Of a stretch of 64,000 nucleotides of DNA, positions 1 through 8,922 are shown piece by piece. Within the stretch, counting starts at the first letter, position 1. Each line of letters opens with the position of its first letter. The DNA is from Chionis minor (taxonomy: Eukaryota > Chordata > Aves > Charadriiformes > Chionididae), in NCBI GenBank assembly GCA_013398295.1, contig VZSF01000742.1:186001-250000 (forward strand). The letters run 5' to 3'. Position numbers and translations under genes: made by a program. Below the pieces are notes generated by a model. That model saw only the letters and a list, made by a program, of their open reading frames with translations, did not search any database and had not been told where the DNA came from.

Positions 1-2550
1 GCTTGCTAAATGATTCCTTTGCACACTCCTTAGCTTGCATCCAGAGGCCTCCCAGGCTGGTGTGTTTACTGTATCTGTTGGCTGTATCCTTAGCCAATTT
101 TTCCTCTTGTCATAAAAGAAAGAAAAGTTTAACAAACAGATGAATAATACTGATTAACTACAAATGGCTGTTATCCCAGAGGTGTCCCTGTGGAGCAATT
201 ATCTGCTCCCCCTTTGCTGTTACCAAAGAAGATCTCTTTACATTTCTGTCAGATGATGATACTGCAGTAATTTAATGCTCTGCAGGCCAATAACATGGCT
301 CTGCCTCACCCACTGCCATCCAGCCTACCCTAGTGGCACATCTCACAGCTGGGACCATGGGGCAAAGCATTATAAGGAATTTCCCCACATTATATAAAAC
401 CAACAACCCGTACCCTGGATTAACCCAGGAAACCCATCTGTGAGGCTGCTGAGTCTCTTAAAGCCCAGTACTTACAGACACAGTAGCTACGTTTCAGCAC
501 TTGCATTTTTAGCGATGCTGCTGTGCTGGAGTGGTGCTGCTCACAGCTCTCGCTGTGCAGCTGGTCAGCAGCTCTCTAGCAAGCCAAAGGTTTTATGAGC
601 ACTAGATAACCACAGCCTGGCATCCAGTCTCCGTTCCCCCAGCAGAGATTTATTGCCTTTTTAACCACAAAAAGGCAGCAGTGCTGGCTCCTCCATCCTC
701 TCTTATTAGCTGTTAACAAATACACTGGAGAAAGCTGTTACTGATGTCTCTGCTGTAGTGAAAGCTTCGTCTGAGGAACAACTTATGTTCCTGCATGCTT
801 AGATCCTTCTTTTTCTTTTCTTGTCTTTCATAGGAGGTATGTAGACAAATCAGTGTAGTGCAGGGCAAGTGCTTTCCAAGCCAGTATCAGATTTGGAAGC
901 GGCAGGAGAGAGCTGGGGACAGCTGAGGAGCTGGCCACTCAGCCTGAGAATAGTGCTGGGCACATCTGCCTATCCTGTTGCAAGGACTTGAGGGAACCAT
1001 GAACATGGTTCTCATATCTGCCTCTGTGTGAGAAAGGAGCAATTTGGGCCATCGTAAGAATACAGATGTGGCATTACAGAGCCATACTTCAAGCAAGATG
1101 AATTTTTCATTTGTATAGCGTGTGGTTCTGCAAGCACATTGCTACAGAAGATATGTTTACACTGCTGATGCTGGTGTCCTGGTGGTGTTGGATAGAGATA
1201 TCAAAGTGACCATTACTAGGGAAACTAGCTTGAGTGGAAGAAAAGTCTAGTCACAGAAAACAGAATTTAAAGCATGCTTATTTACACTGTTTCTTGTGGC
1301 AGAGATCTCAGGATCTCACCTGGCAGATGCCACAGCTCAGTGCCCTCAAACACAGGGGATTTAATAGCTACCTCTTAGGACAGCATGTATGTTTCCTGAA
1401 GGTTCAGCAGGACTGCTACCCATGGCCATTGCACATCCTGCCTTTAGCTCCAAGCTTTGGTGATACAGGTTTGATTTGCTATCAAGCTAGACGTGCGAGC
1501 TTATGTTGTTCCCAAATGTGCACTCTGCATCTCCTTTTATTGACAACATTTCTTAGAAAATAGAATAGATCTAACAGGATTCATGGAGGGAGATTCACCA
1601 CCATGCTTCAGTGAAAAGGACATTCTTAAAGGAAATTAATTTCAGGGAGGCTGTCTATCCCCTCCTCAGATCACGATGCTCAGCTCTTCTGGATCTGCTT
1701 CCTTTATGAGGAAGTATATTTAAATATTGACTGGGAAAGAATAACTCTCTGTTGTAGAAGCCAAGAGCAATTGCTTTCAGTTTCTGCCTCAGTAAGTTTC
1801 TACACAAAGCTCAGGTGAGAAAGAGAAAAACGAAAGACAGCATAAGCCTGAAAAGCATGAAAACAGCCTATATATAGGAACAATGAATAACAGCCTCTGT
1901 AGGAGTCATTAGATCAGTCCCACGCCCTACAGTGTAAGCCCATGTGGCACTTTTACCACATCATTTCCCCTTCCTCACCTCTCTGCTAAACCTCATTTAG
2001 GCAGAGGCCAAAGCTTGGAGATCCCCTTTGACAGGTACTGTCTTGTCTCACCAGCATCCTCCTGGGTTCCCCATCATGCCCACCAGTGCCCAGTGCTTGA
2101 GCAGAGCCCTCACACAGGGATGGAGGAGGTCCTTCTCACTCCCATTTCACTCACCAGTTTTAGAGTGGCTCCCAGAAAGCCACGTCACGAATCTCCACAG
2201 TCAAGGACTTCAGAGGTGAAGCTCTCTTTCCCAGACCTGCACTGGGAAAAGAGAGAGCAAACTGAAAAAAAGGACCCAGGGAAAATGTAACTGTTCCTCT
2301 TTGCAGTTGGAAAACCTGCCAGGACACAAAGGATGAGTGAAGGGGCTTCCCTGGTGTGCAGTGCAGGGTATATCCCTGAGGCACCTTCAGAGCTGGCAGT
2401 TCTAGTCTTTCTCAGCCCTTTCAGATTTCCTTGTGCTCAACTACATATGTGTGTGTGCTCTCTGTCCTAAAATACAGGGTTAATTTCAGTAAAGATGGTC
2501 ACAGAGGCAGAAATCACCATTTAACTTATTCTTCAATTCTCAAAGAAAAT
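1..2550. other. Unique sequence, no gene recognised
   Basis: Mixed-composition, CpG-poor vertebrate-like DNA. The longest open frames are 109 codons at 1234-1563 (+) and 91 codons at 2015-2290 (+). Neither resembles a family I know or shows coding-like periodicity. No repeat of a family I know was recognised. Exons shorter than about 60 codons with degenerate splice sites cannot be excluded by eye. Confidence 0.6.
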
Positions 2551-2554
2551 GTTA

Positions 2555-2710
2555 GGCGTTACCTTGGGGCTTTAATTAAAAACCCTAATTAAAAGGTTTT
2601 ATGGAAATTCAGGAGGAGCAGAGATTCTCTCCTCTCCCCCCGAATGCATATTCAAGCTTTTAATTTTGGGAATTTTTCATCTTTAATTTTTTTTAATTAT
2701 TATTGTTCTT
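2555..2710. promoter_or_regulatory. AT-rich block with TAATTA-type sites (candidate enhancer)
   Basis: Two TTTAATTA/TAATTAAA-type homeodomain-core motifs lie within about 30 bases near 2570-2597. Further TTTTAATT and TTAATTATTATTG stretches follow to 2705. Clusters like this occur in vertebrate developmental enhancers, but they also arise by chance in AT-rich DNA. Only the motif density is seen; regulatory function is inference. Confidence 0.2.
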
Positions 2711-2934
2711 TAGATATGTTTAGTACATTTTAGCATTATTCAGAAAAGTAGGCTGTGTTTCTTCTTAAAAATCCCACGGACCCCAAATTAACTTTAAAAT
2801 CTTGTAGGAGGTTAAATTTAATACCATCCATCTGATTTGCATCTATTGGCAATGTGGCTATTTCTGCTGTACATTTTCCTTCTTTTCAATGTCATTATTA
2901 TTTGTTTTTTGTAATGTGGGAGGATCTATCTTTC

Positions 2935-3300
2935 CTACCTAATTCTGAACTAGGACTTCACTGTGCTAAGTGTTGTACAAACACAAAAGAAAACTATGAT
3001 TCTTACCCCGAGTGTGCAGGGTTACGAGACAGCAATGAAGAGCTCAGTAACAATGGCTGGAGCACACGCAGCAGCTAGAGTCAAGGATTTTGGGGGTGTC
3101 ACAGCACTGATGGCCTTAATATGATTTTAGAGGAAAATAATGTAAAGGTAGCTGTGGATTTTAACGGGAGCCTATTGAAAGTTGAAGGTGCCATGCGGGG
3201 AAAAGTGCAAAGGTGTTTATCAGAAATGGTAACATAGGCATTAAAAAAACAATGCCACTGAAAGAACAGAGGCAGTTACCACGCCGTCCTTTTCGCTTTA
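2935..3300. repeat. Decayed ancient amniote interspersed repeat (family not named)
   Basis: The stretch at about 2957-2985 (CTGTGCTAAGTGTTGTACAA and the following bases) resembles the GTGCTAGGCGCTGTACAAACAC core of an old interspersed repeat common in turtles, crocodilians and birds. The next 300 bases keep the same order of landmarks as I remember them: a GAGGAAAATAATG block, a GATTTTAACGGGAGC block, and a GGTGTTTATCAGAAATGGTAACA block around 3210. Similarity is patchy, as expected for a very old copy. The comparison is from memory, so family name, orientation and exact limits are uncertain. Confidence 0.45.
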
Positions 3301-4408
3301 ACTCCACTACTGCTGAAGGGAGTTTTGTTCCTATGATTAGCTCAGGCATCTTGTTACTATTTCAAGACTCGCCATGAGGATGCAATACCAGCACATTATG
3401 AATCTAACACAGTATCAGAGCCCGTATTGATAAATTTCAACATCTAGAGGGCAAAATCCCTGCTAGCAGCAATAGCTGATTTACATAGAAAGTTTCTCTA
3501 CACCAAAGAGTCATCACAGGCTCAGCAAAATCCCATTTAAACCCTTGGATTATACAGAGGAAGGGCAACCTGGAAACAGGCCTTGAACTGTAGTCCTGGT
3601 CTTGGTAATTTTCGTGCAAGTGTGCATGATTTTGAGGATAGGAGGTGTCTGGTCTCCCAGTGCCCCAACATGTACATTGCTTTCCTTGCTGATAAGCTGA
3701 AAAGCTACTTCAATACCACAGACAGCAGAGAGAATGGCTGTATTTATATCCTGCTGGAGTAGTTCTTCAGAGGTTTTGGGAACGCCTGCAAAATTTGCAG
3801 GTCAGCGTTTCTCAGTAATGAGTAGATGGAAACTGTAAATCACTTCCCACACTCAAGTTATGTGATCTGCCCTGCACAAGAGTTAATAATCAGATCTGTT
3901 TAAAAAAACCACAACAACCGACCAAAAAACAACAACACTCCAAGGGCTTTTTTCCTTCACAGCTGCTTTAGAGCAAGCATGAGTATCTGAACAATCACAC
4001 TGATGGCTTCCCAGATTTGGAAGGAGTGCTAAGGTTCAAGGGAGCAGATGGGAAACACTAGCTGCGGGGAGGTGGCAGCAAGCCTCAATTTGACAGAGCA
4101 CAGAGGACTGAACAGGAAAATAGTTATGCAATGGGTAAAAACCATCATAACCTTTTTGAACTTGCTACTATGGTAATTTACGTCGTCATTCATGGAGATG
4201 TCGCTAGACACCCTGTGCTGCAAATGACTCTGCACTGGCAGACTTATGAGGTCCTTTGCTCTTCTGCTCCTGGTGACAGATGCTCCCTAAGCTGGAGAAG
4301 CAAGTAGCAACAGAATGTCCCCTCTAAAGCTTAGAGGCCGCTCTAAGTTTTAGTGCTTCCAAGCAGTCCCAGCAGGATGGTCCAAAGCTATGAGAAGACC
4401 AGAACACT
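3301..4408. other. Unique sequence, no gene recognised
   Basis: Nothing identifiable. Open frames are at most 68 codons. A short A/C-rich patch (AAACCACAACAACC, near 3906) is low complexity. Confidence 0.55.
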
Positions 4409-4438
4409 AAAAAAAAAAAAATTTTTTTTTAAAAAAAA
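4409..4438. repeat. A13-T9-A8 homopolymer palindrome
   Basis: Thirteen A, nine T and eight A follow each other without interruption. The A/T junctions are self-complementary and can form a short cruciform or a bent A-tract. The tract ends in GG. It is flanked by ordinary sequence and is not obviously a retroposon tail. Homopolymer lengths here are prone to sequencing error. Confidence 0.9.
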
Positions 4439-4844
4439 GGCCGTAACCCTTTATACTCACTGTGTAAGGCAAAGCAAGCTGCTTCAAGTGATGCTTCAGA
4501 GGAAACAAAAGGAAGCACCCAGGAACTTCATATGGTGCCTTCATCCTGGTGAATCAGGCCTGTTCCATTTATTTATTCCTCTGATTTATAGACCATCTAC
4601 TGCCATGTCAGCAGGGTGTTTATTTACAAGTAGAAGAACATAAATTCTGATAAATTCCATAAAACCTGGAGAACAAACAAAGCTTAAGAAAAAACCCAAA
4701 ACTCTAGCTAATGCTAAACATCTTGTATTGTCTTCTAAGTTACTACACAGGCTATTGTGAGCTCCAGGGTTTTTAACAGAGCTGACTGATAAAAACAAAA
4801 CACTCCAAGGATTTTTTTGAAGACATTGAAATAATGGTCAGTGA

Positions 4845-5340
4845 ACATATTTTCAAAAGCACATATGTAATTTTGAAAACAAAGTCTCATTTTTGAAAGG
4901 CACTTAGGTACAGACTATTATTGGCATTTAGCATCTCATTCCAGTGAAATCATTGGAGATTAAATACATCTCATCTTGGAGGATCTGAGCCTAAAATGTC
5001 TTGTATTCTTTCAAAGTTCTTTAGTTTTAGGACTTTACGTCTAAATTAGTTTTGTAATTAAGCCTTAGGTGCCTCAGTCTTCTGGATGGTGGAAAACTGT
5101 ATTGGAAAACCTAAATGCCTTTAGAAATTTGAACCTGAGACTGCAGGCCTGAAGGCCACATTCACTGAGACTGAAGCAGGTCAAACACCTCAGTTCTGCT
5201 AAGGACCTCAGGACCGTCTGTCCAAGGAAGAAACTTTCAAAGGCACAGAGAGCTCTAAAGCCCTCAATGTTCTCTGTTATGGGTTAGGAGGTGATTTTTC
5301 AAAGCAAATGCATCAATGAGGAACTTAGCTTTCACAAAGG
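4845..5340. repeat. Heavily decayed ancient repeat with TTTTGAAA / CTTAGGTGCCT motifs
   Basis: Several short motifs recur: TTTTCAAAAGCAC (near 4850), CATTTTTGAAAGGCACTTAGG (split, near 4890), CCTTAGGTGCCTCAG (near 5064) and CCTAAATGCCTTTAGAAATT (near 5110). These alternating TTAGGCACCTAA and TTTTGAAAAT words are typical of an old palindromic repeat seen across amniotes. The better-preserved palindromes at 23321-23363 and 42061-42130 may share its ancestry. The unit seems present in several degraded pieces separated by unrelated sequence. Assignment is by remembered motif resemblance only. Confidence 0.35.
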
Positions 5341-5629
5341 GGAGAGAGGCTTCCAAATCAGATACAACCATGTCTTCCAACTTCAGTCTGTCGTTAAAAG
5401 AAGACTTTTAACTATGAATTTTCTTAGCCTTTTGGTATAGTTACAGGAATTGGAAAGTCCTCTCCAAATCTCTTGGAGAACAGAATAATTCTACAAAAAC
5501 TTGGAGTGAAGGAGGAAACCTATTGCAATGCTTTTCTTTCCCTAGTGCTAGCAAGTTCCTTAATGTTTAATCTGATGCTATGTTGCTTTAAGGTTTCCCC
5601 ATTGTTCCTCCCCCAAGCCACCATGGACA
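5341..5629. other. Unique sequence
   Basis: No feature recognised; short, AT-rich, no open frame of note. Confidence 0.5.
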
Positions 5630-5765
5630 TGGAAAAAACTTAATTCCTTTCTTTGGAGTAATTTTCTGTATATCTGGAGACAGTTATGTTTTTGCTCAAT
5701 CATCTCTACAATAAACAAACCCAATTCTTTCAATCTATCCTTGAAGAAATTTAATTTCTCCTCTC
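5630..5765 (-). mobile_element. CR1/L3-like LINE fragment (reverse-transcriptase C-terminal region)
   Basis: Read on the minus strand, 5640-5750 keeps one open frame containing [11 protein letters not shown] followed by an I-E-x-x-x-Y-R-K type stretch. This corresponds to the [22 protein letters not shown]...YKYLKG segment near the end of ORF2 in CR1-superfamily LINEs. On the plus strand the words AACAAACCCAATTCTTTCAA and TCCTTGAAG match what is usual for these repeats. It is a fragment of roughly 130 bases without the 3' tail, so it is an old, eroded copy. Family level (CR1 versus L3-like) is not settled. Nothing suggests it is active. Confidence 0.6.
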
Positions 5766-6932
5766 ATCTGTGCCTCAAACGATGGGTAAAAATCAGTTAA
5801 AATTGGTATTAAAGATGGATATTCCCTGCACTGATGTGGGTTAACAACAATCTACCTCAAAAAATGCAGTGGAAAACTGGAACACAGAGCAGAACGAGAC
5901 TCAAAGGCATAGATAAAGCAGCATTGATCCTTGAAGCTTGTAGACACAGAACACTGGCTGATCTGCTTGCTCAACGAGGCAGCAACACTTTTGGTACACT
6001 TGCAAGTAGGGCAAACCTGTGAGACCTAATATTTTTGTGAAGGGAACAATGATAAACAAAGGATTATTTTTTTTCTGAGACTGCAGAAGCACGGGAGCTT
6101 GCACAGTTTCTTCAAAAGTCACAGGGAACCTTGCTGACTTTAAAAATGGAGTGTCTGATGTCCATGACTATCATTATCAGGGAATTTGTGTCCAAAGGGA
6201 TGGAATTGACTCAAACCAGATTTCACTGTAAAAGACAAATGCAAAATGCACTGTATGCAAACCTTCAGGGAGGGTTTTGGTGGGGATCTCTGCACTGTGA
6301 ACTCATTGTGCTCAGCACGACAAGTTAGGGGTGAACAACTGATATTAATGAATGTGGGCTGGATGACTTGGTCACCAACACCCCCAGCAATTCTGGGGCT
6401 TAGGAAATGTAATTGAGTTCAGCCTTCTGAAAACTAGGGGAGTATACTTGAATGCAATGTCTCAGAGATGTGCTAGCTTTAAACCCGTGCTAGCCAAACA
6501 ACTCATGAAGAAGAGAAAAATATTCATCATCATTTCAGGAAAGACTTGGAGTAGGAAGAGGAAAATTAATATATTGCTTGAAATATATATACCCAGTTTT
6601 TAAAGCATCTATATGCTTTAACCAAGAGAAAATATTATGTTATGTGATTATGCTACTTTTGAACAGGGAACATAATTTGTTAGATGTCTTGTGTTAAACT
6701 CCCTTTTTGGCTAATAAATACATAATGCTTATGTAAAGTATTATAATGCAAAAATATATTTATCATCAGTGGGGAGGCTGTTGGCATTAAGAACATAATT
6801 ACTGCTACTAAGCTGCCATTCAGTGAAGGTTATCATATCTAAACAAAGTCTATGGTCCTGGAGATTTTTTAAAAGCGCTATTAGAATTTGCCACCTAAGG
6901 TGGTACACATAACGGTGACTCTTGAGGTTGGC
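5766..6932. other. Unique sequence, no gene recognised
   Basis: AT-rich in 6540-6780, with ATATAT and TTTAAAG words. Open frames are no longer than 73 codons and resemble nothing known. Confidence 0.55.
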
Positions 6933-7151
6933 TCACTGCAACTCTGAGAGAAGTGGAATGATTATTTCGTGGGCTTGGCAAACTATCCTTTTGTTTATAC
7001 AGCTCAGCAGGATGTTTGCTTTCTTCACAACAGCAGGACATTGTGGATTCATGTTCAGTTTGTGATCTGATGTAACTCCCAGCTCCTTTCCTGCAGAGCT
7101 GTTGTATTTCTCTGCTCTGTATTCGTTCATACTCCACACATGGCTGTCCAC
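6933..7151 (-). mobile_element. CR1-like LINE fragment (reverse transcriptase, thumb-proximal region)
   Basis: The minus strand has a 72-codon open frame with KELGVTSDHKLNMNPQC, then VVKKANILLSCINKRIV and HEIIIPLLSEL. This follows the CR1 ORF2 order DLGVLVD-KL-M-QC...VAKKAN-ILGCI-KS...REVILPLYSALV. The match covers about 60 residues without an internal stop, which is notable for such a diverged copy. Upstream reverse-transcriptase motifs (the FADD catalytic site) and the 3' tail are missing, so it is a short remnant. The overlapping plus-strand frames are shadows. Confidence 0.72.
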
Positions 7152-8357
7152 TTCTATGTGGCTTCCTCCCTCATATCCTCCTCTTGTTCATTTGTGGTTT
7201 TGCCTCCCTTTTGGAACATGTTCATGTGTCCTCATCAACTGTGTCAACACCCTCTCTATGGTGACCCTTTCTGCCTTGGGCAGATGCAATTCACAAATCT
7301 CTTGGAAACTGTACCTTCCTAGCAAAAATCTGCACAGGATGCTGCAAAGCACTCTGGAGCTCTCAAGTGTCCTCAGGCTGTCTTCTTCCTCCTGCTCTGG
7401 AAATAAGAGTCTCATTTGGCAGGGAGTGGAATCAGGAGAGAACAGATCTCTTCCTGTGGTGTCAGGACTGGACTACACCAGACTCTTGGCGAAGTCCACA
7501 GAAGAGGCTGGGAAGAGGAAGAATCAGAAAAATGTCTTTCTTTGTGTGTGATGTGGGTAGAGAGTGAGGCACGGGTTTCCAGCCACAGATTATAATGGCT
7601 GTTGCCTGTGGTCTCTCTGTTTGTTTTAGCAAGTCCAGAGATCTGCAAATCTGGTCTGGCCTTTTCTGTTGCCATAAAGGAAAGACTAAGGGTTTGCATT
7701 GTGAGAAGTGTGGAGCAACGTAACCTAGGATTAGTAAGCCACTGCTCCTAACTCCTTCCAGCCAGAGAAACCAAGCATGTTTCTCCATGGCTTTCTGTCT
7801 CATCTCATTATCTTCTGCCCCAGGCTCAGTCCCTTTGGAGGAGCAGTCTGGTTTTGGCACAGAACAAGTCATTCATCCATGATCTGAAAAAAAAATAAAT
7901 TGCAATTTTGTCTCTCCTCTTGAGGAGGCAGGGCTTGGGGCAAAGGAAACACCAGAGAGGATGGGAAAGTCCTGTGGGGTGTGGTCTTACCCTACCAGCC
8001 AGACCTCTTGGTGTGGGAAAGCATCATGCCTGGAGCTGCCTCCTCCCCCAGAAGGGAGGTGTCTGCACGCGGGGTGGGGGCGCACAGTGGCCCTTGGCGT
8101 GCCATGTGATAGGTGAGAGCACAGGGATTTGGGAGAAAGTTTCTTTCTGCCTAGATGCACCTCACATCTGCATTGGTAACTCCTTTGGATTTGAGAACCT
8201 GTTTATCCTGCCTAAATGTGTCCTGACAGCTCTGTAATTTACATGCCCGATAAGCCAAGTATTTGCTACCACAAGGGAAAGGAGAGCACCAAGGGGGAAA
8301 AAAACACACAAAAACCCCAACAGCTCCTTAACCTTAAATTTTTCTGAGGAACACTGA
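7152..8357. other. Unique sequence, no gene recognised
   Basis: Several overlapping open frames of 60-149 codons occur on both strands (longest 7102-7551 +). They conflict with each other, match no family I know, and partly overlap the LINE relic. A small GC-rich patch lies near 8030-8100. Best read as non-coding. Confidence 0.5.
8353..8357. repeat. Left target-site duplication of the solo LTR (ACTGA)
   Basis: The five bases before the LTR are ACTGA and the five after it (8923-8927) are ACTGG. Four of five agree, as expected for an aged 5-bp duplication. Confidence 0.6.
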
Positions 8358-8922
8358 TGTGTTGGTTTTGGCTGGGATAGAGTTAATTTTCTTCATAGTA
8401 GCTAGTATGGGGCTATGTTTTGGATCTGTGCCAAAAAGTGTTGATGCAGATATTTTTCTGTTATTGCTGAGCAGCACTTACCCAGAGCCTTGTCTGCTCC
8501 TCACCCCATCCCACCAGAGAGTAGGCTGGGGTGCACAAGAAGTTGGGAGGGGACACAGCTGGGACAGCTGACCCCAACTGACCAAAGGGTTGTTTCACGC
8601 CATGTGATGTCATGCTTAGTATATAAAGCTGGGGGAAGAAGAAGGAAAGGGAGGGCATTTGTCTTCCAAAGTAACTGTTATGCGTGATGGAGCCCTGATT
8701 TCCTTGAGATGGCTGAACACCTGCCTGCTAGTGGGAAGCAGTGAATGAATTCCTTGTTTTGCTTTGGTTTGGCATGCAGCTTTTTCTTTAGCTATTAAAC
8801 TGCTTTCATCTCAACAATGACTTCTCTCGTGTACTCTTCTGATTCTCTCCCCGATCCTGCTGGGGAGGAGTGAGTGAGCAGCTGTGTGGTGCTTAGTTGC
8901 TGTCTGAGGTTAAACCACAACT
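8358..8922 (+). mobile_element. Solo LTR of an ERVL-like endogenous retrovirus, plus orientation
   Basis: The element starts TGTGTTGGTTTTGGCTGGGA and ends in TTAAACCACAACT, where the last base is probably a mutated A of the usual ACA end. It is about 565 bp long. Landmarks in order are a GCTGGGACAGCTGACCCCAA block, a CRE-like TGATGTCA (8605-8612), a TATA box TATATAAA (8620-8627), an ATTAAA polyadenylation signal (8794-8799), and a TGCTGGGGAGGAGTGAGTGAG block near the 3' end. This gives a U3-R-U5 layout. The flanking 5-bp duplication fits ERVL-type integration. No gag, pol, env or second LTR lies nearby, so the provirus was probably lost by LTR-LTR recombination. It shares its ends with the LTR at 47312-47824 but differs in the middle, so the two are different subfamilies. 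The open frames inside are not genes. Confidence 0.9.

Noticed and set aside
7102..7551. 149-codon plus-strand open frame
   Set aside because: It begins inside an antisense LINE relic, conflicts with several other frames and has no recognisable domain.
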